Origin: Streptomyces sp. B21-083
GTDB taxonomy: Bacteria > Actinomycetota > Actinomycetes > Streptomycetales > Streptomycetaceae
DNA length: 64,000 nt
Direction of reading: 5' to 3'
NCBI RefSeq assembly: GCF_036898825.1
Contig: NZ_JARUND010000004.1
Coordinates: forward strand, 1 to 64,000
Shown: positions 29,730 through 39,940 of the stretch, in pieces
How positions within the stretch are numbered: position 1 is the stretch's first letter
Layout of the letters: every line of letters begins with the position of its first letter
Translations under genes and position numbers: made by a program
The notes under the pieces: model-generated
Seen by the model: the letters and a program-made list of their open reading frames with translations, nothing else
Told to the model about the DNA's origin: nothing
Databases searched by the model: none

Positions 29730-32416
29730 GGGTTCCGATCCGTCACATCGCCGGGCACCTGGTGTGGTCGGCGCAGGGCAGCGTGTGGGCCCTCTACCGT
29801 CTTCACCCTGGCCCGGATGCGCGCGGACAGTCCGAGGAGACCGTCCAGGGCACCCACGTGCCCGCAGCGGTCCGGGACGAACACCTCGCCAAGATCACGC
29901 ATTTGGTGCGGTCGCTGTCCGGGTCGCCACGGTTGTTCGGACTGTGCGCCCAGGTCGATCCCGGCGAGATCGCCCTGCGCATGATCGAGGGCATCGAGCC
30001 GGCCGACACGGCACCGGCTGACGGTCCGCACCCGTGGGTGGAGAACGTCGAGGCGACCCTGGATCTGCTGGACAGCCAGGAGATGCACCGCCGCACCCTG
30101 TGGCTGGCTGTTCCGCTGCAGACAGAACAGGCCGGTCTGCAGTTGTCCTCCTCCCTCGGCGCGGCGTGGGCAGAGTTGTCTCCGATGCTGGGCCTGCGCA
30201 CGGTGCCGGTGGCCCGGCGTGAGGTGACCGCCGCCCGCGAGCAGGCCTCCCGCGTGGAAGCGGCCCTCGCCGGCGGCATCGCCTTCCGCCCGGCCCGCCC
30301 GGCGGAGATCGTATGGATGATCCAGCACGCCCTCCACCGCGGAATTGCTGAGCCTCTGCTGACGGAGGCCGAGACCAGCGACCTGTACGGCGGGTACCTG
30401 CGTGACGGTGTGCTGCGCTCCCCCAGCTACGCCGATCTCGGACAGGTCCGCCTGCAGGAAGGCGGCATCGATCCCGTCATCGACGACGTCGACGAGCTCA
30501 GGAGCGCGGGCCGGATCACGCGGTCGGGCCGCAATGCCTGGTGGCGGCTGAACACCGGCTCGCCGATCGGACGGCGCTGGCTGCAGATCGAGTCCGACGC
30601 CGGGGTCGGCTACCAGGCGCAGCTGGCGCTGGCCGAGTGCCCGCCTGCCGTCCAGCAGGACGCCGCCGACCTGTTCGCCCAGTTGGAGACCCTCGATTTC
30701 CCGGTCGATTACACCGTCGACCTCACGTTGGTGCCCGCGGAGAAGGCCCGCGACCAGGTGCGGCGCAAGAAGAACGAGTTGATCGACCAGGCCGACCAGT
30801 ACGACGCCCGCCCCACCGGCATGCCGGCCTCGCTGACGGACGCGGCCCGTGACCTGGGTGAGCTGGACGCCCGCTTGTCACGGACCTCGGTCGAGGTTGA
30901 GGTGCAGTCCGTCACCGTGCTGACGGTGTGGGGTCCCACCGCCGCCGTCTGCGACGCCCGCGCCCGGGCACTGACCGCGCTGCTCGCCGGCGCCGACTAC
31001 CGGGCCGTACGGCCGACCGGCCTGCAGGAGTCTCTGTTCGCCCTGGGACTGCCCGGCACCGTACGGCCCGGCGTGGTCCAGGAGTTCACCCAGCACCAGG
31101 TCAGCGAGGACTGGGCGCTGGGCGGGGCCTTCACCGCCTGTGAGGTCGGCGACCCGAACGGCATGTTCCTCGGCATCGACCTGGACTGCGGCACCACCCG
31201 CCCCGTGATGATCAACGTTGCAGATGCGCCCAAGGTGGACGCGTCGGCCTCGATGGGCATCGTCGGGGACCTGGGGGCGGGCAAGAGTGTCCTGCAGAAG
31301 CTGATCGCGGAGGCGGTGTGGGCGCGCGGCGGGTGCGCGATCTGCATCGACCGCACCCCGGTACGCGAGTGGGCGACCTTCGCCCGCACCGCCGCGAAGG
31401 GCCGCGTCCAGATCATCGACGCCGCCCAGGCCGAAGTGTCCATCGACCCGCTGCGCATGTTCGACGGTCCCGAGGGCCGTCACTACGCCCTGTCCTACCT
31501 CACCCTCCAGCTCGGCATCGGCCCGATGAGCACAGGCGGCGAGGTCCTGCACCACGCTGTCGAGCAGGCCGCCGCCAGCGACCAGCCGTCCATGCACCGC
31601 GTGCTTCAGGTCCTGGAGGAGATGGCCGGGAACGAGGTGGGTAAGCGGCAGGACGCCGCCGCGAGTCTCGCCGGCCTCGTCCGCGTGGTGGCCACCAACT
31701 CCCTGGCCCGGATGGTGTTCGACCCGGCGCTGCCGCCGGTGCAGTTGGACGCCTCCAGTGCCTCCGACATGATCGTGATCACGACGACCGGTCTGAAGCT
31801 GCCGCCGAAGGCCGCGTTCGGTAATCCCGAGATCCTGCACCAGCAGCCGCTGGAAGCGCTGATCGGGCGCGCCGTGCTGTATCTGATCGCTGCGATAGCC
31901 CGGCAGACCGCGTTCGAGGACCCGGCCCGGTTCACCGCAGTGGTCGCGGACGAGTTGTACTGGCTCACCTCGTCGGCCGAGGGCACCGCGCTGGTCCACG
32001 AGATCCTCCATGACGGGCGCAAACACGGCGCCGGCCTGCTCGCCGGGTCCCACGACGCTGAGGAACTCGGGCCCGACCGAGGTCTGATGGCCTACCGTGC
32101 GCTCGCCCGCACTGCGGATCGTGAACGTGCCCGCCGCGGCCTGGAGTTCGTCGGCCTCGATCCGAACGATCCGGAGTTGCTGCGGCTGGTGACCACCGGC
32201 CTGTCCCCCGTCGGCCGCAAGGGCCGGGAGGGCGAGTTCCTGCTGGCCTGCCCGCGGCAGAACACCGGCCGGGTCAAGGTCTCCATCCCCTCTATCCCAC
32301 GCATCACCACGTCCATCACCACCACACCCGGCCGCCGCACGAGCAATGCCCCGTCCTCCGTGCCTGAGCCGCTCGCCGGTGACAGCGCGGGGACCCGTCC
32401 GAAGGAACACGTCTGA
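29726..32416 (+). CDS. VirB4-like conjugation ATPase
   Basis: 896 aa from GTG 29726 (GTGA overlap). The C-terminal ATPase domain has Walker A GDLGAGKSVLQKL near residue 513 and Walker B VVADELYWLTSS near residue 740. The N-terminal half (RIAGHLVW-type start; AEKARDQVRRKKNELIDQAD helical segment) matches VirB4 proteins of actinobacterial elements. VirB4 powers assembly and substrate movement at the cytoplasmic face of the type IV secretion channel. The stop overlaps the next ATG by one base (TGATG). Confidence 0.85.
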   Translation: MRVPIRHIAGHLVWSAQGSVWALYRLHPGPDARGQSEETVQGTHVPAAVRDEHLAKITHLVRSLSGSPRLFGLCAQVDPGEIALRMIEGIEPADTAPADGPHPWVENVEATLDLLDSQEMHRRTLWLAVPLQTEQAGLQLSSSLGAAWAELSPMLGLRTVPVARREVTAAREQASRVEAALAGGIAFRPARPAEIVWMIQHALHRGIAEPLLTEAETSDLYGGYLRDGVLRSPSYADLGQVRLQEGGIDPVIDDVDELRSAGRITRSGRNAWWRLNTGSPIGRRWLQIESDAGVGYQAQLALAECPPAVQQDAADLFAQLETLDFPVDYTVDLTLVPAEKARDQVRRKKNELIDQADQYDARPTGMPASLTDAARDLGELDARLSRTSVEVEVQSVTVLTVWGPTAAVCDARARALTALLAGADYRAVRPTGLQESLFALGLPGTVRPGVVQEFTQHQVSEDWALGGAFTACEVGDPNGMFLGIDLDCGTTRPVMINVADAPKVDASASMGIVGDLGAGKSVLQKLIAEAVWARGGCAICIDRTPVREWATFARTAAKGRVQIIDAAQAEVSIDPLRMFDGPEGRHYALSYLTLQLGIGPMSTGGEVLHHAVEQAAASDQPSMHRVLQVLEEMAGNEVGKRQDAAASLAGLVRVVATNSLARMVFDPALPPVQLDASSASDMIVITTTGLKLPPKAAFGNPEILHQQPLEALIGRAVLYLIAAIARQTAFEDPARFTAVVADELYWLTSSAEGTALVHEILHDGRKHGAGLLAGSHDAEELGPDRGLMAYRALARTADRERARRGLEFVGLDPNDPELLRLVTTGLSPVGRKGREGEFLLACPRQNTGRVKVSIPSIPRITTSITTTPGRRTSNAPSSVPEPLAGDSAGTRPKEHV

Positions 32417-32781
32417 TGACCTCTTCGTCCTGGGAACGCTCCCGACGCCTGGCCGCGGCCGCGAGTGTCCTCACCGTGATCGCCGTCGTCCTCGGCGTGC
32501 TCGTCCTGGCCGCCGGGACAGACGTGCCGGACGGGTGGTGGCCCCGTACGGGGCCGGCCTTCACCCCTGGCGCCCGCCCCGCGGCCCAGGATCCGTGCGC
32601 CCTGATCGTGGGCCCGGCCGAGGACTACTGCGAGCGGGGCCCCACCACGACCGCTTTCTCCGCCTCCGCCGAGGATCCCGGCATGGCCGGTACAGGGTGG
32701 CAGCTGGTGTCCGCTGGTGCGGGGCTTGCCGCCTTCGTGGTGTGGCGGCTTCGGAGCGCCGCTGGGCAAGGGCGGTGCTGA
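32416..32781 (+). CDS. Two-span membrane protein (121 aa)
   Basis: ATG 32416 shares a base with the VirB4 stop. Hydrophobic segments lie at the N-terminus (ASVLTVIAVVLGVLVLAAG) and near the C-terminus (WQLVSAGAGLAAFVVWRL), with a ~60-residue outside loop between them that has two Cys (DPCALIVGPAEDYCERGP). The family is not recognised. The location between VirB4 and VirB6 genes argues for an accessory membrane part of the transfer channel. Confidence 0.6.
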   Translation: MTSSSWERSRRLAAAASVLTVIAVVLGVLVLAAGTDVPDGWWPRTGPAFTPGARPAAQDPCALIVGPAEDYCERGPTTTAFSASAEDPGMAGTGWQLVSAGAGLAAFVVWRLRSAAGQGRC

Positions 32782-32782
32782 C

Positions 32783-35539
32783 ATGTTCCGTCCAGACCGC
32801 GCGGCCCTCCGCTCGGCCGGCTTCATCGTGCTGCTCACTGGCGTGTTCGTCATGGTGAACAGCCAGGTCGTGTACGCGGCGGGCAGCAACAGCGAGACCG
32901 GAGACCTCCTCGCCCCGCTGAACATCACCTCCTCCGAGGGCGTGCCGATCAACGGGTACGAGCTGAACGCCGAGGGCGGCTCCATCATCGCCTTCAGAAG
33001 CCAGGCCCTGGCGTTCGCGCTGTCCGGCCTGTTCACCCTCATCCGGCTGCTGGTCGGACTGGCTGGCTGGGCGATCGAGATCGCCTTCCGGTTCCCGCTG
33101 CTGAAGATCCTCATCAAGCCCGCGCAGAAGGCCGCCGACTCCTACAACCACGTGATCGTCGACACGCTCGGTCTCAAGGGGCTGCTGCTGGCCTGGGCGT
33201 TCGTCTTCGCCGCCTTCATGATCGTGCGTGGCCGGGTCGGCCGAGGTCTCGGTGAGATCTTCCTGACGCTGCTGATCGCGGCGTTCGCCGCATCCGCGTT
33301 TGTCCGCCCGGACTACCTGCTCACGCAGGACGGCCCACTGGGGCAGACACAGCAGGTGGCCGCCGAGGTCGCCCAGCAGACGGTCAACTCCTACGACTGG
33401 GGCGGCAAGCTCGCCAGCCTGGACCCGTGCGCCGATTTGGCCGGCAACGCCGAGCTCAAGTGCCTGGAACAGGAGGGCGAAGCCCCTGTCGATTCGACCG
33501 ACCTGGCCCGCCCTCTGCAGGACAGCATCACCAACGCGCTGATCGTCAAGCCGTTCATGCTGCTGGAGTACGGGCGCATCCTTGACCCGGCCAAGGCGTC
33601 CGACCGCAAGGCGTACGCCGTCCATCTGAAGTGGGTCATCGGCGGCTACAAAGCCGGCGGGAACAAAGGGAACGGGGAGCACAGCGACGCCTGCGACATG
33701 CTCCCCGACCAGGCGAAGCAGGTATGCGAGCTCGAGCAGAGCGGCAAAGTCCCCGGTGACGACGGCAGCCCCAGCCTGCCGCAGCTCACCCCAGGCGGTG
33801 ACCTGCTGGACGCCTCCAACGCGATCGTCACCGATGAGGACAGGGAGTTCTACGCCTTCCTCCAGGACATGAGGAAGGCCGGTGACGTCGGCAAGGCGTG
33901 TGCCGACTACGCCGAGAAGCCCACCTGGTGGCGGGTCGGAGGTGCCGTTCTGCTGCTGGTCGCCGCCCTGTTCATCTGCGGCATGCTGCTGTCCAGCGCG
34001 ATCGTGCTGCTCGGCACCCAGGGCATCTGCGCGGCGGCCGCGGCCGCCGGCGGAGTCACCTTCATTGCCGGCATGCTGCCCGGGCCCGCACGCCAGTCGG
34101 TGTGGAAGTGGCTGTCGATCTGGGGCATCGCGATCCTCGCCATGGTCGGCGTGTGTGCGTTCGTACCGTTCTTCGGCATCGCCGTGGACGCCACCATCAC
34201 CAACGGGCCCGACCTGATGGTCGAGCGGATCCTGCTGATCGACGTGCTGGCCATCGCCGGTGCGGCCGGGCACCGCCGCCTGCTCACCGGGATCACCTCG
34301 GTCGGCCGACGTATGGCCATGCGGATGCGCTACGCCAAGGTCGGCGGCACCCACATGCCCGGCGACACCTCCGAACTCGGCGCAGCGCTCGCCATGAACT
34401 CCCCTGCCGCGATGGGCGGTTACGGCGGCGGGCTGCGTGCCTTAACCGGCGGTGGAGGCGGCCGGTACGGGATGCTCGGCACCCGCCAGCGGCTGATGGG
34501 TGCGCTCGCCTCCCTGGTCGACGGGGCGGGCATGCCGGTCGACACCGGCCGGATCCTCGCCGACGCCAGCACCGAAGCCGGACGCGGTCTCGCCCCGCTG
34601 ACCGCAGCCGCAGCCGTGGGAGGGCTGGGAGTACGGCTCGGCGGAAAAGGCGCGCACTGGCTGCTGATCGGCCGGCGCCCGGACAGGGAACAGCTGGCCA
34701 AGTGGCGCAAGCCCACCGCCGACGGCGACCCGGACACCGGCGGCCCACCAGGTGGCCCAGGCGGCGGTGCCGGCAGCGGAGGGCCGCGTCGTCCCGGCGG
34801 TCCGCCCGACCGCTACCGCGACGAGGACGGCCAGGTCATCGACCGCGGCTCGGGACAGGTGCTGCACGACCAGAACACCGACCGCACCCTGCTCTCCACG
34901 CGCGCCCACAACCGGCTGGTGCGCTTCCGCGGCTACCGCATCCTGCACCGGGGCGGGCGGGCCGCGTACGGATCGACGGTCGGGCTGCCAACCAACGTGC
35001 AGCGGGCCCGGACGGGCGGGTCGCAATACTCCGAAGAGGCCCGCCAGCAGGTGCGGGTGTGGCGCAACACGGTTCGCGAGGACAGCCGGGCCTGGGGCGA
35101 CACCGGACGGCATGTGTCCCAGGTCGTCCGGGAACACACGGACGACAGCGGCGGGATGGGCCCCTTCGTCAGCCGTCGTCTGCCGACCGGTCCGTCGCCG
35201 GCTCCGCGTCCGACCATGTCCTCCGGTTCTTCTGGCCGTACGAGTCCGGCTTCCCCTCAGCCCAGCGCGCCCGCGCCTCCCACCCCGGCCAGCGCACGGC
35301 CGAGCACCCCGCCGACGTCCCCGCCGCAGCCCAGTGGGGGCGGAGGTATAACCGGGCGGGCGGCCAGCCCGCCACCGGACAGGGCCAGGCCGATCTTTCC
35401 CGGAGGCAGCGGCGCGAGCAGCAGCACCCGTGACGTGGCGCGAGCCCGGTTCCAGGAGCTGATGCGGCGGACCGCGGCCGACGCCGAGCGCCTGCGCCAG
35501 GAGCGGGCCCGGCGGCCGGGCAACGGTGAGAGCGAGTGA
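32783..35539 (+). CDS. VirB6/TrbL-like channel protein
   Basis: 918 aa from ATG 32783. It begins with a signal-like segment (SAGFIVLLTGVFVMVNSQVV), has several spans in the first 170 residues, an extracytoplasmic stretch (about 180-385) with paired Cys, and a second group of spans at about 389-500 (GAVLLLVAALFICGMLLSSA, WGIAILAMVGVCAFVPFF). The last ~270 residues are a long Gly/Pro/Ser-rich cytoplasmic tail. This matches the polytopic VirB6 component of the conjugative channel, longer than Gram-negative VirB6 but usual for Gram-positive systems. The next gene overlaps it by four bases. Confidence 0.75.
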   Translation: MFRPDRAALRSAGFIVLLTGVFVMVNSQVVYAAGSNSETGDLLAPLNITSSEGVPINGYELNAEGGSIIAFRSQALAFALSGLFTLIRLLVGLAGWAIEIAFRFPLLKILIKPAQKAADSYNHVIVDTLGLKGLLLAWAFVFAAFMIVRGRVGRGLGEIFLTLLIAAFAASAFVRPDYLLTQDGPLGQTQQVAAEVAQQTVNSYDWGGKLASLDPCADLAGNAELKCLEQEGEAPVDSTDLARPLQDSITNALIVKPFMLLEYGRILDPAKASDRKAYAVHLKWVIGGYKAGGNKGNGEHSDACDMLPDQAKQVCELEQSGKVPGDDGSPSLPQLTPGGDLLDASNAIVTDEDREFYAFLQDMRKAGDVGKACADYAEKPTWWRVGGAVLLLVAALFICGMLLSSAIVLLGTQGICAAAAAAGGVTFIAGMLPGPARQSVWKWLSIWGIAILAMVGVCAFVPFFGIAVDATITNGPDLMVERILLIDVLAIAGAAGHRRLLTGITSVGRRMAMRMRYAKVGGTHMPGDTSELGAALAMNSPAAMGGYGGGLRALTGGGGGRYGMLGTRQRLMGALASLVDGAGMPVDTGRILADASTEAGRGLAPLTAAAAVGGLGVRLGGKGAHWLLIGRRPDREQLAKWRKPTADGDPDTGGPPGGPGGGAGSGGPRRPGGPPDRYRDEDGQVIDRGSGQVLHDQNTDRTLLSTRAHNRLVRFRGYRILHRGGRAAYGSTVGLPTNVQRARTGGSQYSEEARQQVRVWRNTVREDSRAWGDTGRHVSQVVREHTDDSGGMGPFVSRRLPTGPSPAPRPTMSSGSSGRTSPASPQPSAPAPPTPASARPSTPPTSPPQPSGGGGITGRAASPPPDRARPIFPGGSGASSSTRDVARARFQELMRRTAADAERLRQERARRPGNGESE

Positions 35540-36687
35540 AGCCGGCCCGGCGCCGGATGGCGCGTTGGGTGTGCGTGGTGATGCTGTTGGTGTTCGCCGC
35601 CGTGTGCTGTGCCGCACCAGTAGGGAACGCGATCAGCGCGTACGTCGCGCTGAAAACGGGGGCGCAGGACGACGGAGGGATCGCCGAAGGCGGCAGCGCC
35701 GCGGACATCCCTTCCCGGATGCTGACCGCCTACAAGAAAGCCGCCCAGCAGGTCGGTCGGCATGTGCCGAAGTGTCAGGGCATGCGCTGGCCGATCCTCG
35801 CCGGGATCGCCAAGGTCGAGTCCAACCATGCGGTGGGCCGGAACATCGCCGTTAACGGGGACATCCGACCGAAGATCTACGGGGTGCTCCTCAACGGTTC
35901 CGGGGCCGGGGGCAACACCACCGTCTTCCCGGACACCGACGGCGGCACATGGGACGGCACCGCTCAAGGCGAGCGCGCCGTCGGCCCGTTCCAGTTCCTG
36001 CCCTCCACCTGGGAAGGCGTCGGTAAAGACGCCAACGGCGACCAGGCCGCCGACCCGCACAACGCCGACGACGCCGCGCTCGGCGCCGCGGTCTACCTGT
36101 GCGGCAGCGGCCGTGACCTGACCAGGCGCGCCCAGCTCAAGGCCGCGATCCTGCAGTACAACCACTCCCACGAGTACGTCGCCAACGTGCTCGGGTGGAT
36201 CGACCAGTACACGGCAGCCGCCAAGGACCCGGAGCTGAAAGACGTGTCCGGGAAGGTCCGCACCGTCATCGAGACAGCACTCTCCCAGCGGGGTGTCCCG
36301 TACTCGTGGGGCGGCGGCAACGCGAGCGGCCCGTCGTACGGGATCTGCTGCTCCCCCAGCGGAAAGAGCGGCACGGACATCAACGGCTTCGACTGCTCGG
36401 GCCTGACCACGTACGCCTACGCCAAAGCCGGTATCCAACTGCCTCGTACGGCCGCCGCCCAAGCCGGTGTCGGACAACGGATCCCTGCGAGTCTCGGCAC
36501 CAGCGCGCTCAAGACAGGCGACCTGGTCTTCTTCGCCTACGCCCCGGGCCGCGACTCGACGATCTATCACGTCGGCATCTACGCCGGAAGCGGTCAGATG
36601 ATCAACGCTGCCCGCCCGGGCACCGCCGTACGCCTGGACGCGGTCAGTGCGATGTCCGGCTTCGCCGGAGGGGCAAGGCCCCTATGA
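35536..36687 (+). CDS. Lytic transglycosylase-NlpC/P60 peptidoglycan hydrolase (VirB1/TcpG-like)
   Basis: 383 aa from GTG 35536. A signal anchor (WVCVVMLLVFAAVCCAAPVG) is followed by a transglycosylase domain (GIAKVESNHAVGR with the catalytic Glu, GPFQFLPSTWEGVGKD, AILQYNHSHEYVANV) and then an NlpC/P60 domain (GVPYSWGGGNASG, FDCSGLTTYAYAKAG with the catalytic Cys, IYHVGIYAGSGQMINA with the His). Both chains of peptidoglycan would be cut, opening the wall locally for the transfer channel. It fits its position in the operon. Confidence 0.85.
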   Translation: MKPARRRMARWVCVVMLLVFAAVCCAAPVGNAISAYVALKTGAQDDGGIAEGGSAADIPSRMLTAYKKAAQQVGRHVPKCQGMRWPILAGIAKVESNHAVGRNIAVNGDIRPKIYGVLLNGSGAGGNTTVFPDTDGGTWDGTAQGERAVGPFQFLPSTWEGVGKDANGDQAADPHNADDAALGAAVYLCGSGRDLTRRAQLKAAILQYNHSHEYVANVLGWIDQYTAAAKDPELKDVSGKVRTVIETALSQRGVPYSWGGGNASGPSYGICCSPSGKSGTDINGFDCSGLTTYAYAKAGIQLPRTAAAQAGVGQRIPASLGTSALKTGDLVFFAYAPGRDSTIYHVGIYAGSGQMINAARPGTAVRLDAVSAMSGFAGGARPL

Positions 36688-37334
36688 CGACACCCTCATC
36701 GCGCTCGCCGCGCCCGCTGCTGATCGCGACCTTGGTCCTGGCGGTGGCCGGTACGGTCCTGCTGATCCTGCCGGCCAGGAACAACACCGCTTCCGCGACA
36801 CCGTCTCCGGCGGCAGCCTCGGCAGTCCGACCTTCATCTCCTTCCACCGGCGAGGACTCTGCGGCCGGCGGCCCGGGCCCGTCGAAAACGACGGTGGCTG
36901 CGCCGTCCGCATCGGCGACCGCGCGGGCGCTGCCGCCACACGGTGAAGGAGTCGCCGGAGACCGGGCCATCCAGCAGGCCCTGGAGGCCGCATGGCCTGC
37001 GGACCTCCCCACAGGGACCGAGCGCCAGCTGCTCACAGGCGGCCGTGAACTGCTGCGAGCGGATGCCACGGGAATCGGCCGCGACAAATGGCCCTCGATG
37101 TTCGGCAACCCGGATCAGGCGATCGCGCCAGCGTTCGCCACCGCCCGCTTCCGTATCCAGGCCGTCATCGCCCACCGCAACGCCGCAGGCGACCAGGCGG
37201 TGGTGCACCTGGTGTGGGCCGGCACCGACCGCGGCGGCACCTTCACCGACGGCCGCATCACCGACCTGCACTTCACCCGAACCACCTCGAAGAAGGACGG
37301 AGGCGCCACATGGACTCCGCAGCCCCACACCTGA
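36684..37334 (+). CDS. Membrane-anchored exported protein of the transfer operon
   Basis: 216 aa from ATG 36684 (ATGA overlap with the hydrolase gene). One N-terminal span (PLLIATLVLAVAGTVLLILP), a Ser/Pro/Ala-rich stalk, and a C-terminal domain of about 120 residues outside the membrane (WPADLPTGTERQLLTGGREL, IQAVIAHRNAAGDQAVVHLV). No named family; the outer domain resembles small conjugation-associated exported domains. It overlaps the next gene by 25 bases. Confidence 0.6.
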   Translation: MTTPSSRSPRPLLIATLVLAVAGTVLLILPARNNTASATPSPAAASAVRPSSPSTGEDSAAGGPGPSKTTVAAPSASATARALPPHGEGVAGDRAIQQALEAAWPADLPTGTERQLLTGGRELLRADATGIGRDKWPSMFGNPDQAIAPAFATARFRIQAVIAHRNAAGDQAVVHLVWAGTDRGGTFTDGRITDLHFTRTTSKKDGGATWTPQPHT

Positions 37335-39940
37335 CCGACCATGCCGATGAGACGGCAGCCGGCCAGGCACTCGGCCTGCTCAACAACCTGATCAACGCCG
37401 CTGACTGGCTCTACGACCACTGGTACCTGCTCGCCCTGGCCATCGCCACGTGCTGGGGCGTGGGCGAGATGGTGGTCCGCCGTCTCGCCGCGCACGCCTC
37501 AGCCGAGCGGATGGCCCTGGAACTCGTCTCCAACCGGCACTTCGACCCGGGCCTGGAAGAGATCTTCCGGCGCGGCGTACAGCTCGCCCGCGCCTCCACG
37601 GCCATGCCCTGGTGGGCACCCCGCAGGGCGAAGGCCGTACAGATCCGGCTGCGTGCAGACGGCTCCAGCCCGCTGCGCTACCGCATCGAGGGCCCGGCCG
37701 GCGGCGAACGTCTGCTGTCCATCACCCCCTTCGGGCCGGACGTCTCCGTCAACCGTGCGAGGCCGATCGCCGACAAGCCCCGGAGACACACCGTGCGAGC
37801 CGAGTTCATCCTGCGCGGCAAGCTCATCTCCCCCCTGCGCGAGGTCCCTCTCAATCCCGACCCGCTCCAGCCGCTCGTCGACGCCGTGGCCGATCTACGC
37901 GCCGAACTCGGAGACCTCGCCGAGATACGGCTCGACATCCAGCGTGCCCCGAAGTGGGCGCTGCGGGCGCGGCGCTTGCAACTGATGAGCGCCGCGCGCC
38001 GGTCCGAACGCCGGGAGGCCCAGCGCACCGCGCGCTGGTTGCGGCAGGACGCCAACGGCATCGAGGACTCCCTGGGCTGGCAGATGCAGCAGCTCCTCAG
38101 TGACAAGCCCGGCTCAGGATCCGGACGGCGGCTGGTGATGCCGCCGGTGCCCCGTCGGGTGGAGCCGGCCGAGGCACTGGGCAAACTCGCCGAGGACGAC
38201 CACTTGGTCCGGGTGCAGCTGCTGGTGATGTGCGCCTCGAACACCAACGGCCGTGCCCAGGCCCGGCTCGCCCAGCTCCAAGCGGCGTTCGATGTTTTCG
38301 GCGGCCGCTCCCGTTGGGCCATGCGTGGCTGGCGGCTGGGACCGTGGCGGGTGGGCGCCGACCACTGGCCGACCCGGCACGGCTTCGAGCGCCGCTGGAA
38401 TCTGGGGCATTGCCAGCCGCCCCGGGCGAACTGGGTGAGGTTGGAAGAGTTGACCGGCTTGCTCAAGCCGCCCACCGTGCACTGCCGTCTGCCGGTGCTC
38501 GCCGGTGACCTGCCGACCTTCTCCTTCGGCGACCCCAAGTTGCTGCTGCAGGGCATCTACCGGGGCCCGGACGGCAGGCAGCGTCTGGTCGCCACCTACG
38601 CCGAGGAGACCCTGTTCGAAGTCGGGGTCGGCAAGGCAGGCGGCGGCAAGACGGAACGGGCCCTGGCGCAGGCGATCGGCTGGGCGCACGCGGGCGGAGG
38701 GCTGGTCTTCGTCGACCCGCACCGCGACTCGTGGCCGCGGGCCACCACGTTTCTGGCACACGAGACCCTGATGCCACGGATCGCGCTCATCGACCTCAAC
38801 GGTCTCGGCCCCAACCCGCAGGTGAGTTCGTGGAATCCGCTCGGCATGCACCAAGGCCAAGCGGCGCACGAAGTCGTCGAGGCGATCGCCGACGCCTACG
38901 CCTCCGCACTGGCCTGGGACGACGCGACCGCCCCGCGAGCGCTCACCATCCTCACCGCCGCGCTGACTGTCCTGGTCGCGGTCAACGAGGCTGCCTGCCA
39001 GGCCGGCCGGCCCGAGGACCAGGCCACGATCTTCCATGTGCGGGCGCTACTCACCGACGCCGCCTTCCGCCGGGCTGCGCTCGCCGCGGTGGCGGGCCGG
39101 GTGGATGAGGAAACCCGCTCCTGGTGGCAGGCCGTGTTCCCGACCTTGCCCCCCGACGCGTTCGCCGTGGTCCTCAACCCGATCGCCCGGCTAGCCGCCA
39201 ACCCCATCACCCGCGCCTTCCTCGGACAGCCGGTCGGGGTCTACAACATCCGAGCGGCAATGGATTCCAAAATGATCGTCTGGGTGTGCCCAGGCGGCAA
39301 CGGGCCCACCGACCGGCTCTTGACCGCGCTACTCGCCCGCGACCTGCTACGGGCGGCGCGCTCCCGGCGCGACACGCCGGAGGAGAAGCGGGTGCCATTC
39401 CGCCCGTACTTCGACGAGCTGATCACGCTGACCGGCGCGGCCCCCGAGACCATCGCTGCGATGTTCGAGGATTTCCGCAAGTACCGGTGCCACGTCCACG
39501 GCATGACTCAGCTACTTGTCCGCCTTCCCACTCCGGTGCGGCTGTCCTTGGTGCAAAACGCGTCCACGCTGGCGACCACCGCCGGTTCGAAGTCTGCGAT
39601 CGCGCCCATCACCGCAGAGTGGGGCGACAACCCCAGCCCCGACCGGGTGGTCACCATGGAGCGGTTCGAGCACTACGTGTCGATGAACGTGCACGGAAGC
39701 CGGGTCGGGCCCGTCCGGCTGCGTGGGCCTCATCTCGACGACGTCTTCGCCGCGCAGGCCCGCCCCAAAGACGTCCCCGCGCTAGAGCGGGCCGCCCTCG
39801 CGAACGCCGGCGCGCACCCGCTTAACCAACTCACCGACCGCGCCGCTGAACAACTCGGCCGCGTAGCCGCCTTCCTCGCCGACCACGCCCCCGCCGGCGC
39901 AACCGCTGCCGACCTGTCGAAGGAAAAGGAATTCGGATGA
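37310..39940 (+). CDS. VirD4/TraG-like coupling ATPase
   Basis: 876 aa. ATG 37310 follows AAGGACGGAGGCGCC; the frame is open to 37088 but that part overlaps the previous gene. One N-terminal span (WYLLALAIATCWGVGEMVV), a large middle region, then an ATPase core: Walker A GVGKAGGGKTERAL near residue 440, GLVFVDPHRD near 463, and a later FRPYFDELITLTG with HVHGMTQLLVRLP that fits the Walker B/arginine region of type IV coupling proteins. Such proteins bring the relaxosome to the channel and pump DNA. The alternative is a second VirB4-like ATPase, but the position next to the mobilisation gene favours a coupling role. Confidence 0.75.
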   Translation: MDSAAPHLTDHADETAAGQALGLLNNLINAADWLYDHWYLLALAIATCWGVGEMVVRRLAAHASAERMALELVSNRHFDPGLEEIFRRGVQLARASTAMPWWAPRRAKAVQIRLRADGSSPLRYRIEGPAGGERLLSITPFGPDVSVNRARPIADKPRRHTVRAEFILRGKLISPLREVPLNPDPLQPLVDAVADLRAELGDLAEIRLDIQRAPKWALRARRLQLMSAARRSERREAQRTARWLRQDANGIEDSLGWQMQQLLSDKPGSGSGRRLVMPPVPRRVEPAEALGKLAEDDHLVRVQLLVMCASNTNGRAQARLAQLQAAFDVFGGRSRWAMRGWRLGPWRVGADHWPTRHGFERRWNLGHCQPPRANWVRLEELTGLLKPPTVHCRLPVLAGDLPTFSFGDPKLLLQGIYRGPDGRQRLVATYAEETLFEVGVGKAGGGKTERALAQAIGWAHAGGGLVFVDPHRDSWPRATTFLAHETLMPRIALIDLNGLGPNPQVSSWNPLGMHQGQAAHEVVEAIADAYASALAWDDATAPRALTILTAALTVLVAVNEAACQAGRPEDQATIFHVRALLTDAAFRRAALAAVAGRVDEETRSWWQAVFPTLPPDAFAVVLNPIARLAANPITRAFLGQPVGVYNIRAAMDSKMIVWVCPGGNGPTDRLLTALLARDLLRAARSRRDTPEEKRVPFRPYFDELITLTGAAPETIAAMFEDFRKYRCHVHGMTQLLVRLPTPVRLSLVQNASTLATTAGSKSAIAPITAEWGDNPSPDRVVTMERFEHYVSMNVHGSRVGPVRLRGPHLDDVFAAQARPKDVPALERAALANAGAHPLNQLTDRAAEQLGRVAAFLADHAPAGATAADLSKEKEFG